A DNA stretch of 64,000 nucleotides from Gambelia wislizenii (lineage: Eukaryota > Chordata > Lepidosauria > Squamata > Crotaphytidae): NCBI GenBank assembly GCA_030847615.1, contig JAUMIR010000001.1, forward strand, positions 365,296,687 through 365,360,686, in the 5' to 3' direction. This document shows, in pieces, positions 31,236 through 41,800 of this stretch. Both the position numbers and the translations under genes were made by a program. Position 1 is the stretch's first letter; each line of letters begins with the position of its first letter. The notes under the pieces were generated by a model. It searched no databases. It saw only the letters and a list, made by a program, of their open reading frames with translations, and was not told where the DNA came from.

Positions 31236-34200
31236 AGTAATTTCCTGGAACGTGAAAGGCCTGAACTCTGAATTTAAAAGAAGACAGGTTTTACACTTTC
31301 TTGAAAGACAAAAAGCAGACATAGCATGTTTACAAGAAACTAGGATAAGACAGCAAGATATCAGGCTGCTGAAAAATCCTAATCTTGGGCAGACTTTCTA
31401 TGCGGCAAATTCCCAGAAGAAAAAGAGGGGTGTAATACTGTACATAAATCAGAAATACATTACAACGGAACTTTTCAAAGATGACAATGGAAACTACTTA
31501 GGAGTAGAAGTGGCCCTACCAAAAATGAAAGTTGTGATAGTGGGGGTTTACGCTCCCAATAAAAAACAGAACAAGTTTTACAAGGGCCTGTATGATCTAA
31601 TGGGGAAATATGTGAGTGGGAAGGTTCTCATTCTGGGAGATTTCAACGGGGTCTTAGACCCTAAACTAGATAGATCCAATGGGAATAAGAAAGGGCTACA
31701 AGGAAAGTTGCCAGGGGGGTTCTTCGATATTATGGAAGAACACACATTGGACGATGTATGGTTAAGGAAACATGGAAAGGAAAAAGGGTTTACATTTTAT
31801 TCAGAAAGATATAAAACTATGTCGAGAATTGACATGTTTTTACTATCTAAAAGCCTTACACCACTGGTTCAAAATATGGAGATTCTGCCAAAAATTACAT
31901 CCGACCACTCCCCGATTAAGTTAGAATTAAAAATAGATAAAAAGACAACTAGCTGGAGGTTGAATGAACATTTACTGAGGAATGAACACTTCATGGAAAA
32001 ATTTAAAAAAGAAATAACTCTATACTTTAAGGAAAATGAAAATGGGGAATGCCCGATGAAAACCGTTTGGGATGCGGCAAAGGCAGTCTTTAGAGGCATG
32101 CTAATTAAAAGAGGGGCGGAGGTCAAAAAACAATACTCTGTGAGATATAATTATCTAATCCAAGAACTGAGAGTAAAGGAAGGAAAGCTAAGAGAAGACC
32201 CATTAAACAAAAAATTGATTAGACAGATCAAGCTTATTCGGACCCAATTAAACCTGGAAACTATGACGGCTATAGAAAGACAATTGAATAAAGCGCGCCA
32301 GGTAAACTTTGAATATGCTAACAAATCAAGCAGGTGGTTAGCATATAGATTAAGGAAAGATGCCGAAAGAAAAACGATAACGGAAATTAAACACCAGGGA
32401 AAATGTATAACCAGGCAAGAGGAAATACAGGAAGCATTTAGAAAATACTACCAAAACTTATTTAGTTATAAAGAGAAGCAAGAAGAAGAACAACAAAAAA
32501 TGTTAAAATATCTAGATAAGCAGGACTTTCAGAAATTAAAAAGAGAACAGGTAGAGAAATTGAACGGGACGATTACTATGGTAGAAATATCTAAGGCTAT
32601 ATCCGATTTGAAAAAAAATAAGGCCCCAGGCCCGGATGGCTATACTGCACTGTTTTATAAAAAACTTGAAAGCGAAATAACATTACCACTGTACAAAACA
32701 TTTAATGAGATAGAGCGGAATGGGATACCTGACTCATGGAAGAATGCAAATATATCTGTCATCTTGAAAGAAGGGAGAGATGCAAAAGAGATTGGAAGTT
32801 ACCGACCTATTTCGCTCTTGAACACGGACTACAAAATATACACGAAAATATTGGCAGACAGATTGAAAGAAGTTATCCCAGACATCATAAATGAAGACCA
32901 GAACGGATTCTTACCGGGCAGAAGAATAGGCGACAACATCAGAATAGCATTGGATATGTTGGAATACTATGAGGTGCACAATGAACAACAGTTTGGAATG
33001 ATGCTGGTAGATGCCGAAAAAGCCTTCGATAATATAAACTGGGATTTTTTGATGGCGGTGATGAAGAGAACAGAACTAGGGGATAACTTTTGTAAAAGGA
33101 TAGAGAGGATTTACACGGAGCAGTCTGCACAAATCATTGTCAATGGCGAAAGAACGGGTTCATTCAAAATACAGAAGGGAACTAGGCAGGGTTGCCCAAT
33201 TTCACCTCTCTTGTTCATCATGGTCTTAGAAGTATTGAACAGAAATATAAGGAAAAATGGAAATATACCAGGAACCAAGATAAGAGGCTACACATACAAA
33301 CTAAGGGCATTCGCAGATGACATGATCATATTTATGGAGAACCCGAAAGAGCAAATAGCAGAATGCCTAAATACTATGAATGAATTCGGTGAATTCTCTG
33401 GATTCAGAGTGAACAAAGAGAAGACAATGATATTAACTAAGAATATGAGTCGACAGGATGAGAAAGAACTTATAGAGCTAGCAGGATGTAAAATTAGCAA
33501 TAAAGTAAAATATTTAGGAATATGGTTAACGAGGCGGAACGCAGAATTATTTGATAATAATTATAAATCCACCTGGGCAGTGATAAAGAAAGAGCTAGAG
33601 GGATGGAATAAATTGGGTTTATCATTATTTGGTAAGATTGCAGCCATAAAAATGGTTGTCCTTCCTAAAATCCTATACCTGTTTCAAAACCTGCCAATTC
33701 TGAACAGCGGCGAAATATTTAAAACATGGGATAAGGATATTCAAGCTTTCTTATGGGGAGGGAAGAAAGCAAGATTCAAAAAGGCTTACCTGACGGATAC
33801 AAGATTAAGAGGGGGTTGTGACCTTCCAGATTTAAAACTCTACTATCAAGCATCAGCGCTGATTTGGATAAAAGAATGGGTAAAGCTTAAAAATAGAAGA
33901 CTGCTGATCCTGGAAGGTCACGATGCCAGATTTGGTTGGCATGGTTATCTGTTTTATGATAAAGAAAAAGCTAATAGGGGGTTTGTCAGCCATTGTGTAC
34001 GGAAAGGCCTATTGAGAGTATGGGAAAAAATTAAAGGAATGTTCTACTTTAAGATTCCATTATGGGTATCCATTCAAGAAGCCTTTTTGTCAAGATGGAC
34101 AACAACAGATTACTGGCTAAGATATTCAGACATAGGCAAAAAAGGGACAGACAACCAATTAGAAATAGAGGATAAAGATATCCTGCGAGAAAGACATAAT

Positions 34201-35001
34201 ATAAACTGGTTTGAATATAGGCAGTTAAAGGAAAGGTTTACAGAGGATATGAGGAAAGAGGGGGTGGAGAAGGAGTATAACGACCTAGATAAATTGTTAT
34301 TGGAGGAAAACAACACAAAAGCTATCACTAAATTCTACAAGCTATTACTGGCTAGATCCACCGAACGAGAATATGTCAAAGAATACATGATAAAGTGGGC
34401 ATTAGATATAGGGGAGGCTATATCTATTGAAGAGTGGGAAAATGCAAGGAAAAGATCATTTGCATTTACGGCATCGCAAAATTTAAGAGAAAACTATGTG
34501 AAAGTAGCTCTTAGATGGTACTACACGCCCCAAAGACTTAATAAGATGAACCAAAACGTGTTAAGCAACTGTTGGAAGTGTGGGAAAAATAAAGGAACAT
34601 TGATGCATTTGTGGTGGCATTGTGAGAAGATAAGGAGATTTTGGACGCAGGTCCACACAATAATTAAAGAGATTCTCCAAACTGATTTTGAGCCTAGCCC
34701 TAAGATATATCTATTAAACATAATCGAAGGGTTGGAAGTGGAGAAAAGGAAGGTGCACTGGAGAACGGTGCTTTATATGATCACCGCGGCTAGATTGGTC
34801 ATTGCAAAAAAATGGAAAGAAATAGAACGCCCAACGATAAACGAATGGAAAAATAGATTGATAGAAATGCTAGAATTAGATATACTTACTAGAAATTTGC
34901 GTAATAGGAAAGAAGACTTATGGAGAAAAGAGTGGGAACCAGTTATTAAATACTGGAAAGACAAGGGCGAATTGCAAATGAGCTTGGATATAGGTTATTG
35001 A
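31225..35001 (+). CDS. L1 ORF2: L1 ORF2 protein (endonuclease and reverse transcriptase), 1258 aa
   Basis: Nicks target DNA and primes reverse transcription of L1 RNA there. The first ATG is at 31225; an in-frame GTG at 31219 is less likely. AP-like endonuclease: WNVKGLN (Asn9), LQETR (Glu38), LGDFNG (Asp139, Asn141), TSDHSP (Asp227, His228). Reverse transcriptase: NKAPGPDGYTALFY, SYRPISLLNTDYKIYTKIL, motif A LVDAEKAFDNINWDFL (Asp596), motif B GTRQGCPISPLLFIMVLEV, motif C FADDMIIF (Asp698 and Asp699), thumb SGFRVNKEKT. C-terminal zinc-knuckle-like CX2CX8HX4C at Cys1116, Cys1119, His1128, Cys1133. Length is close to the 1275 aa of human ORF2p. No stop, frameshift or active-site substitution is seen. 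The 11-nt overlap with ORF1 is in a different frame, so translation needs reinitiation or another unconventional step. Confidence 0.97.
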   Translation: MSLKVISWNVKGLNSEFKRRQVLHFLERQKADIACLQETRIRQQDIRLLKNPNLGQTFYAANSQKKKRGVILYINQKYITTELFKDDNGNYLGVEVALPKMKVVIVGVYAPNKKQNKFYKGLYDLMGKYVSGKVLILGDFNGVLDPKLDRSNGNKKGLQGKLPGGFFDIMEEHTLDDVWLRKHGKEKGFTFYSERYKTMSRIDMFLLSKSLTPLVQNMEILPKITSDHSPIKLELKIDKKTTSWRLNEHLLRNEHFMEKFKKEITLYFKENENGECPMKTVWDAAKAVFRGMLIKRGAEVKKQYSVRYNYLIQELRVKEGKLREDPLNKKLIRQIKLIRTQLNLETMTAIERQLNKARQVNFEYANKSSRWLAYRLRKDAERKTITEIKHQGKCITRQEEIQEAFRKYYQNLFSYKEKQEEEQQKMLKYLDKQDFQKLKREQVEKLNGTITMVEISKAISDLKKNKAPGPDGYTALFYKKLESEITLPLYKTFNEIERNGIPDSWKNANISVILKEGRDAKEIGSYRPISLLNTDYKIYTKILADRLKEVIPDIINEDQNGFLPGRRIGDNIRIALDMLEYYEVHNEQQFGMMLVDAEKAFDNINWDFLMAVMKRTELGDNFCKRIERIYTEQSAQIIVNGERTGSFKIQKGTRQGCPISPLLFIMVLEVLNRNIRKNGNIPGTKIRGYTYKLRAFADDMIIFMENPKEQIAECLNTMNEFGEFSGFRVNKEKTMILTKNMSRQDEKELIELAGCKISNKVKYLGIWLTRRNAELFDNNYKSTWAVIKKELEGWNKLGLSLFGKIAAIKMVVLPKILYLFQNLPILNSGEIFKTWDKDIQAFLWGGKKARFKKAYLTDTRLRGGCDLPDLKLYYQASALIWIKEWVKLKNRRLLILEGHDARFGWHGYLFYDKEKANRGFVSHCVRKGLLRVWEKIKGMFYFKIPLWVSIQEAFLSRWTTTDYWLRYSDIGKKGTDNQLEIEDKDILRERHNINWFEYRQLKERFTEDMRKEGVEKEYNDLDKLLLEENNTKAITKFYKLLLARSTEREYVKEYMIKWALDIGEAISIEEWENARKRSFAFTASQNLRENYVKVALRWYYTPQRLNKMNQNVLSNCWKCGKNKGTLMHLWWHCEKIRRFWTQVHTIIKEILQTDFEPSPKIYLLNIIEGLEVEKRKVHWRTVLYMITAARLVIAKKWKEIERPTINEWKNRLIEMLELDILTRNLRNRKEDLWRKEWEPVIKYWKDKGELQMSLDIGY

Positions 35002-35393
35002 GCTACCCTAGTGCAGCAAAGAAGATAAGCCATGGTAAGAATAAACAAACATAAAAAGATCAAAGTCATTATGAATTTACAAATGTATAATGTTGAGAGT
35101 CTGATACTCGCCAGAATACAAATAGGAAGTCATAGACAAGCCTTGGACAGGAAACTGGGTATTTACTGTTATTTTTTCTCTTAACTTGTCATTATGTTTT
35201 CCTTCTGAGAGAGGTGATGGCATAGATATATATATATATGTCATGAAAAATTGCAAATATAGGTCATGAAGAATGTAGAGAAAAAAAAACTGTGTATAAT
35301 CTATCAAATTTATGATGTATATTATTCAAATTTAACTGTAACTATGCTAAAAATACGAATAAAATTCTGAAAGTCAAAAAAAAAAAAAAAAAA
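35002..35393 (+). terminator. L1 3' UTR, polyadenylation signal and poly(A) tail
   Basis: A short 3' UTR (about 370 bp), AATAAA at 35358-35363, then a pure A18 run at 35376-35393. The (TA)n tract near 35227-35240 is part of it. The tail directly precedes the 3' target-site duplication. Confidence 0.9.
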
Positions 35394-35410
35394 AGAATTC
35401 TCACCCAGAG
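35394..35410. repeat. 17-bp target-site duplication of the L1 (3' copy)
   Basis: agaattctcacccagag, identical to 28316-28332. Its first base merges with the poly(A) tail. Confidence 0.95.
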
Positions 35411-35495
35411 AGCTCCAATGCCTCACCAAACTACAAACCCCAGGATTCCACTGGTTAGCAATTAAAGCAGAATAACAGCACTATAATTCTTTTGG
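35411..35495. mobile_element. Palindromic MITE, family P1 (copy 3, right half)
   Basis: 'aaactacaaaccccaggatt' and 'aacagcactataattctttt' continue the element interrupted at 28315. Confidence 0.75.
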
Positions 35496-36212
35496 AAAGT
35501 ATGGGATACCTTCCAGTCATAAGTGTTGACACAACCACCACTCTGGTTACTCTTGACTTTGGAATGGAGGACCCCATCTTGTATTTCTCAAATAGCAAAT
35601 TGCCTTAGTCGGCTCTGCTTTCAGCATTATTGCCAATACAATGCTTAATCAGACATAATGACTATGGAACAGTTAGGAAAAGTGAAGCAATGTACTGTTG
35701 CTCCCAAGATTTTATTATTTATATACATGCTTACTATATATCTGGATCTCATACTCCACTGGTTTCCCTTGTGGTCTCCTGCATTTTTGCTCCTCGTTAA
35801 TAAAAAGAGCAGCAATCTCATACATAAAGAACCAGTGTGCACAGCTTAACTATATCATACAAATGTGTGTGCATATTTGTGCCAGACTATGAACAAGGGA
35901 CCATTTTATGTTCTAAATGATGTGTTCCCAATTCCATGCTGTACAATGTAAGCTTTTGTTCATTCTCTATAGGTTGCACCGTACATTCTTACCTCACTAC
36001 TGGCATTCATGTCAGGTTTGTTCTCTAACACTTCAGACTTATTTATCCATGCTAATTCCTTCCAGAAGTACATTTAGAGCAGCACTGGACATTCACTCCA
36101 CCCCTACTGCCCCATCTTGAGAAAATGACAAGGATTGCTTCAATTTAATGGCTATTAATGCCATAGGATGACTTCAATGAACAGTCACAATTGTTGTCAT
36201 GTTAAGTACAGG
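35496..36212. other. Unassigned sequence
   Basis: No gene-like frame or recognised repeat. Confidence 0.45.
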
Positions 36213-36297
36213 GTGATTTTACAAGGGAATGCCTTGCCTAAGCAAAATCTCATGAAATGTATGGGATCACCATAAGTTAAAAGGCCACTAGAAAGCA

Positions 36298-36330
<33 letters not shown>
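36213..36330 (+). mobile_element. SINE/BovB-like 3' tail followed by (AC)n
   Basis: 'gggatcaccataagttaaaa' and 'ggccactagaaagcac' match the end of squamate tRNA-SINEs that share the tail of RTE LINEs (compare 'atcataagtcagtgtcaact' of the copy at 55.7 kb on the minus strand). The (AC)n run at 36299-36330 follows as the tail. The head is missing. Confidence 0.6.
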
Positions 36331-36333
<3 letters not shown>

Positions 36334-36497
36334 TCCATGCATTTTATAAAAACAAGCAACCAAAGGGTATCACCATAGCTATGATTACATTCCAAGTCAG
36401 TTTTCAGAAGCTATGATATCCATTTTGTACCCTATATGACCAAATACAGAAAGAAGAATGTAATGCCCTAAGGAGGGCCAAATCCACTAGGACAACG

Positions 36498-36560
36498 TTC
36501 CCCTATCTGGCGTTCTCCAGGTATTGTATTGTCCATCCAATACATCAGGTGGCCACCAGG
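36498..36560. mobile_element. Palindromic MITE, family P2 (partial)
   Basis: Only 'ttctccaggtattgtattgt' and 'ccaatacatcaggtggccac' remain, an inverted pair. Confidence 0.45.
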
Positions 36561-36611
36561 TGGGAAAAGACTATGTTAGAATGATAATTTCAACAGACTT
36601 CTGCTGGAAGT

Positions 36612-36790
36612 TAGGGATGATGATGATTTTCTTACCCGCCTCTCCCCATGAACGAGGCGGGAAACAACAGATTTATGCAAAGCAACTAATATCAATTAAA
36701 ATACATATCGGTTATAATACATAAACCCATTAAGACACATAATATCAATTAAACAAATAATGGCTTGGCTATTATGGCTTGGCCTACTAA
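36612..36790 (-). mobile_element. LINE 3' tail fragment
   Basis: 'gatgatgatgattttcttac' and 'ccgcctctccccatgaacga' read as the complement of an L2-like 3' terminus, beginning with a (GAT)n tail. Confidence 0.45.
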
Positions 36791-37059
36791 AGAATAATTC
36801 ATATGAGTAGCAATAGAGGCTACTTTTGATGACAGAGTTCTAAGCTATTTTGTAACTACAGAAAACATTAGGATTTCCCTTGGATTTTTACATTGGCTAT
36901 GGAGTGCCTTGGACCAGTGGCTCCCCTTATTCATGCTCACCTCCTCGTCCTTCTATCCATACTCCTTGCAACTCCAGTTAATGACAGGTGTGAATGGAAA
37001 AGTGAAGCTGCTACTGCTGCTGTCCCTTATATATTGAGAAAGTATTGGGGTAGAGGAAT

Positions 37060-37665
37060 AGAGGATGGAGGTTGCCTTGGATGATACTGTACTGATCTGA
37101 GGAGGTGAGGTTGTGGAAGAAACCAGCAGAGTGGGGGTCCTGAAGTCAGAGCAATGACACAGTCTGATGTGGAGTCCAGAAGCAGGGAAACTGTGCACAC
37201 TTGAGTGGGGTTTTGGAAGGGTTTTTATAGTCAATAGTTTCCTTCAGGGGATGGGATTTAGAATGAAAGACAATGCTTCTTGGAGTTGCTCAGGGTAAGA
37301 AAATGGACACTCCAGATATGCTAAAGGCAATTAATGTGCTTATAATAGCGGAAGCAACCTTCTTTGTTTGGGGGAAGGTAAGAGGTATGATGTTTCTTTA
37401 CAGGTTTGAGTATCTCAGTTTAGGCTGATAGGATTAGCCAGCTATTCAGGCACATAGTTGCTTTGTAAATTATCATTATTTGGCATTTGGGCTGGCCCCT
37501 CCTTAAGTGCATATCTGACTGAGTCTGAACGCTAGTCTTTGGGGTTCCTGGGTTTTTTTAATGTTCCAGCTTTAATGGCCACACTGTATGGAAGGCCACA
37601 GCTGACCTAATCATTAAATATTGCCAATTTATTATAGATATAGGACAGGGGGTGTCAGGGTAGGT
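37060..37665 (-). mobile_element. Possible diverged solo LTR
   Basis: 'agaggaatagaggatgga' and 'ccttcaggggatgggattta' follow the order of copy A at 13.3-13.7 kb, and the far end has 'gggtgtcagggtaggtaaca'. The resemblance is weak and I could not fix both ends. Alternative: unrelated unique DNA. Confidence 0.25.
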
Positions 37666-37993
37666 AACAAAGTAATTATTTACTTTCTCTCAAAATTTCT
37701 TAGTTTTTAGCTTCTCTTTAAAAATAATGTCTGAATTCTACAAGCCACTGGGCTGTGCTACAAACCATAGTCTCCTCACGTCCAGCTCATTATGACTACA
37801 ACACCCAGAACAGAGTGGAACGCAGCAACAGAAAACAGCATTTGAATGATGTGATGATGTTCCTCACCCATCATTTAGAGAGGACACTCACCCCATAACT
37901 ATAAGTATAACTGTAACTGAAATAGTTACAGTTACATTTTTAAAAGGATTACTTTTTCACATTAAGTTACAAGGATATGTAATGGTGACTAAA

Positions 37994-38526
37994 AGGTCCT
38001 CTACACAAGCCTGGATATGCCAGTTCCCCAATGGAGTACCCTGGCCACAGTTCAGGCCCATTCTTCTGTTACCTCTACAAAATGGGCTGGAGTCCAGGCA
38101 AGCATGCTGGCCCGTCACTGCAACCACCACTACCATATTTCTTGTTCTTCTGGACGTGAGGATGCCAGCCTATAACATATGACCAAGGCCCCTGCATGTG
38201 ACCAGCTTTGGTCACATGCTGTGGGGCTCGTGCCTGGACCCAGAAGAGCAAGGCAGTTGCAGCAATGGGCCAGCCTTCCAGGATGGGCTCCTGTAGACAC
38301 ATGGGACCCAAACCATTTTTTCCTGGTGGGATCAGATTAAACCAGGTATTATTTTAGAATGGTTTGTCAGGCCCTACCCCATCTCCCCCCAATCTTAGCC
38401 CAGTCTTTTCACCCATGGTCATGAAGACTGTCCAGGGCAGAACAGGGCAAAAGCCCTGCATCGCCAGGATTGCAGCGTTCAAAGACAGGGGCAAGACGGG
38501 GTTTATTGTCCATGTAGACAAGCCCC
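37994..38526 (+). mobile_element. hAT-like non-autonomous DNA transposon (complete-looking)
   Basis: Left terminus 'ggtcctctacacaagcc'; right terminus 'tccatgtagacaagcccc', inverted. Internal 'gatatgccagttccccaat', 'gactgtccagggcagaacag' and 'gcaagacggggtttattgtc' match the copies at 4.6 and 19.7 kb. Confidence 0.7.
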
Positions 38527-39108
38527 AAATTAATTACAAGTGACTAAGTATTGTAACTAGTTACTCCCAAACTCTGATAAGTGTTTGGGGATGACTGCTA
38601 CAAAAAGTCAGAGTAAGATTTGCACCAGCAGCATGCAACTTTTTTGATCATTCTATAACTACACTTATTCTGCAACATTCGTAGTGACTGAGAACTGGCT
38701 CAGAGCCTTAAGCATGAAGGCCTTCTACCTCTCTACTATCATCTGAAGTTTTATGTTGTGCTTTGAAAGTGAATGCAAGCTACTTCCCAAGCCACCAAGA
38801 CAGAATAAAATTTCAAAGATTAAACAGTAGCAGAGAGTGGCATGTTTATAAGTCTAGGAAAGGGCTATATAACCTGCTTGGGAACCAGGACAGGGATGAA
38901 ATGGAAGCAATCTAAGGAGACAAATAAAGTAAAGTCAAAAATGTCATATCTATCTTGCAAATGTCTTGAGATCAGGCTGTGCACCCCAGCAACATCCTGC
39001 AAAACAGGTGGACAATCTCTCTCCCCCCCCCCCCGCTGCTGCCCTGTTGATAGATCCATTCTCTCAGGGGTTAGTTTGGTCAGGGGACAAATGCTGGTGG
39101 TATGAATA
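38527..39108. other. Unassigned sequence with a poly(C) run
   Basis: A C12 run lies near 39023-39034. Nothing else recognised. Confidence 0.45.
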
Positions 39109-39850
39109 TACCCTCCAATTGCCCCAATCTGGTAGGGACAGTCCTGATTAATTCTCTTATCACCCCACTTTTTCAGCTGCTTTTAAAATGTGCCAGTTTA
39201 TCTCTCTCCCTCCTCCTTGTCTTCATCTTACCTCAGTTGCAGAAAATTGAGTTCAAAGTGCAAAAGCATTTTTTTTTTATTAACTCAGGGAAGGGGAGGA
39301 AGAGAGGATGGGGGCAAATCTTCCCAGTACATTCACATACCCTCCAACATTTCACAGATGGAAACTGGGACACACATGGCCAAGCAACGTCAGAGTGTGG
39401 TCAGGATGTCAACAACTATCAATAGGGCAGATCACACAAGCTAGGAGAGGATGCTGCAGCTTGCTTTTGCCTGAGCCTGCTGTGAAAAGCCACAGTGTGC
39501 CCCTTCCTCTCCTCTCTTCTTCCCCCTGCTGAGTTAATGGAATAAAAACTACTTTTGCACTCTGAACTAAGTTCGCAGAACTGACGTAAGCAGAGGACAA
39601 AGGGGGGACATGAGAGGAGAGAGAATCTGAGGCATTTTAAAAACAGCTGAAAAAATGGGGCAACAGAAGAATAATCAGGATTGTTCCTGCCAAATCAGGA
39701 CAGTTGGAGGGTGTGGGCTTAGGCAAAAGCAAACTGCTGCAACCTCCTCTAGCTTGTGTGTTCTTCCTTGTTCATAATGTTTGCTATCTTGACTTCTCCA
39801 TGATATAACTTGATCACAAGTGTCCCAGATTTGGTCTGCAAAATACTGGA

Positions 39851-39855
<5 letters not shown>
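39109..39855 (+). mobile_element. TACC...GGTA MITE, outer copy interrupted by an inverted copy of itself
   Basis: The left part 39109-39337 ('taccctccaattgccccaat', 'tttcagctgcttttaaaatg') and right part 39714-39855 ('ggcaaaagcaaactgctgca', 'tagcttgtgtgttcttcctt', 'aaatactggagg') follow the order of the 24257-24634 reference copy. Together they give about 371 bp, close to 378. A (TA)n microsatellite follows from 39853. Confidence 0.7.
39338..39713 (-). mobile_element. TACC...GGTA MITE, inner inverted copy (376 bp)
   Basis: Starts 'taccctccaacatttcacag' and ends 'aggacagttggagggtg'. Its internal order is the exact reverse of the reference copy ('cacacatggccaagcaacgt' first, 'aaaacagctgaaaaaatggg' near the end). 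Length matches the reference to within 2 bp. Confidence 0.75.

Positions 39856-39882
<27 letters not shown>
39853..39882. repeat. (TA)n microsatellite
   Basis: About 30 bp of alternating TA immediately after the MITE end. Confidence 0.9.
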
Positions 39883-39886
<4 letters not shown>

Positions 39887-40084
39887 CTCTTGGATATGTT
39901 GCTGTTTTCAGTGTGCTGATTGGCTGCTTAGATGTAAGGATCTGCCTCTCCTCGCAGGACTAGGCCCCTGGCTGCAGCAGCCAGCACAGCCTCTTTGCAG
40001 ACTCAGGCCCTGGCTGTGGGAGTCTTGGAAGAACCAGGGCCAAGCTATCAGATGCAGCCATCTGTAATCATGCAGCACACCTGA

Positions 40085-40430
40085 AACAGCCAGGGGAACT
40101 GCTATTTAAGAGTCGCATTCGGTCCTCAGTCTTGGCCACTGCAATATGGTTTTCTGTGCTGTCGGTAGCTGGGTCTTGCTCTTGGGCCTTCTGTGCTGTT
40201 TGTAGCTGGGCCTTTGGCCTTCTGAGCTGTCTATAGTTGCTCCTTGGGTCTTCTGTGTTGTCTGTAGCTGCTCCTTCCTCGTGGGCCCTGGATATCTGGT
40301 ATGTGTTCTGACTTTCAACTGTTTTTGGACTCTTATGTATCTTTGACCCTGTCTGGACTTTTCACTCTGTCTCTTCTGTTCCTGACTGGGCCCCAGTGTC
40401 CCTGCTCCTAGAACCTGCCACCCATGTCCC
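40085..40430 (+). repeat. Minisatellite-containing, LTR-like or promoter-like segment
   Basis: 'gctatttaagagtcgcatt' is TATA-like. From about 40152 to 40275 a unit of roughly 38-50 bp (ttctgtgctgtcggtagctg and variants) repeats three to four times. The arrangement resembles the R-region repeats of some LTR elements, but I found no partner LTR in this window. Confidence 0.35.
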
Positions 40431-40534
40431 AGGTAGTAGGAAACTTCCCAACCAATCAAAGCTTCCCATTGGACAGCCAGTCAGCACACTGGGGGAGCAA
40501 ACGTGTAGAAAGCGTCAAGTCCTTTCTAAACATG

Positions 40535-40810
40535 GCAGTGGAGGGGCTCTTGCATCCTGATGCATGTGGACTGTTTATGTGTGTAGCATGGGAGGTGTGT
40601 GTGTGTGGTGTGGGGGTGTAGCATGGTGTGTGTGTGTCCACACAGTCGCATGGTGGTGGCAGAGGGGCTCTTGTATCCTGGCATGTGTAGTGTGGGGTGT
40701 GTGCGTGTACATGCAGTCCAATGGTGGTGGAGGGGCCCTCGTGTCCTAGTGTGCATTGTGTGTGTGTGTCTGCATGTAGTCATGGTTGTATGGCAGTGGT
40801 TGTGGGGGCT
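40535..40810. repeat. TG-rich minisatellite, three degenerate units
   Basis: The block 'ggaggggctcttgcatcctg' / 'agaggggctcttgtatcctg' / 'ggaggggccctcgtgtccta' starts three successive units of 70-140 bp, each followed by (TG)n of varying length. Reading frames across it are artefacts. Confidence 0.75.
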
Positions 40811-41474
40811 CTCAGCATGAAACTAGCTATTATAGTTGATTTGAAAGGTTATATATTAATGCATCAAATGATCAGACTCTTGACATGTTTCCTAAGTGGC
40901 CAGTCAGCAGAGTGGGAATGGAAACATCCTGAAGCATGTTATATATGTAGATAACAGTGTATGTTACGCCAGGTATAGCTACTATGAATGAATTGCTCTT
41001 TATGCAGATATGGCCCATCATATCAACAAGAACCTGCTGTTTCATCAGTTCATTGAATATAATATCTATATTCTTACCATGCTTAAATTACTATTCCCCC
41101 TCTTTTTTGCATAGGCCAGGAACAGGCAAAGTGTAACCCGAAGGTTCCAACATCCCCTGGGGGCTTCTTGTTGTCTCCTGGCTTCCCTAAGACCCCCTTA
41201 TGCCCAAAAAATTGCATCATCACTCTCCTCCCAAAATGGAGAGGTGTTTTTTCATCCCAAACAACTAAAGATAGCAAAATAATGCTCCAAAAAACAGGGT
41301 CAACCCTTATTCAAAGCCTCCCTCCAAAGCCTCGAAGTACACAAACAAACAACAGCCTTAGTAAAAGTCAGAATCAACCAAAAGTGCCTTCCAGCTTTCA
41401 TTTTTATCCAGCACAGTCCACCCCTGGGGCCTCCACCCAGCTAACATTCTGTGACATCCTGCATTTTGTATTTA
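40811..41474. other. Unassigned sequence
   Basis: No recognised gene or repeat; a 118-codon frame at 41168-41524 has no domain and runs into a MITE. Confidence 0.45.
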
Positions 41475-41600
41475 TGGGAGACACTAGAGCTGTGTGGCTG
41501 AGAATTCTCAAAACTCCTCCCTAAACTGGAAGTGCCAGGATTCCCTAAGATGGAACCATGGCAGTTAAAGTGGAATCATAGTGCTATAATTCTTGATGCT
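41475..41600. mobile_element. Palindromic MITE, family P1 (partial)
   Basis: 'tggaaccatggcagttaaag' and 'tggaatcatagtgctataat' form a right arm; the left arm is reduced to 'gagaattctcaaaactcctc'. Confidence 0.6.
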
Positions 41601-41800
41601 TGATTCACTCTTGTACTTGCTTATTTGTTTTTTGGCAGTCCACGGTTTTCTATAAAACCAACTTCCAGCACCACATTTCAAATGAGTTTATTTCTTCCTG
41701 TCATCTTTCTTTACTGTCAGCTTTCACATTGTTACCTGCCCTGACACCTTCACCCTTCCAATAATTCATCAATTGCCTATATTTCATAAATCAGCTTATT

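Larger units (their letters stand above)
28333..35393 (+). mobile_element. L1: Full-length L1 retrotransposon, both ORFs intact
   Basis: A 7.06-kb autonomous non-LTR retrotransposon with 5' UTR (28333-30113), ORF1 (30114-31235), ORF2 (31225-35001), 3' UTR with AATAAA (35358-35363) and an 18-base poly(A) tail (35376-35393), flanked by perfect 17-bp duplications. Full length, no stop in either frame, all catalytic residues visible and identical duplications together indicate a recent insertion that may still be able to move. It sits in a palindromic MITE far from any recognisable gene. Confidence 0.97.

Noticed and set aside
40564..40954. Overlapping Cys/Val-rich frames as a secreted peptide gene
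   Set aside because: They are translations of (TG)n and the associated minisatellite.
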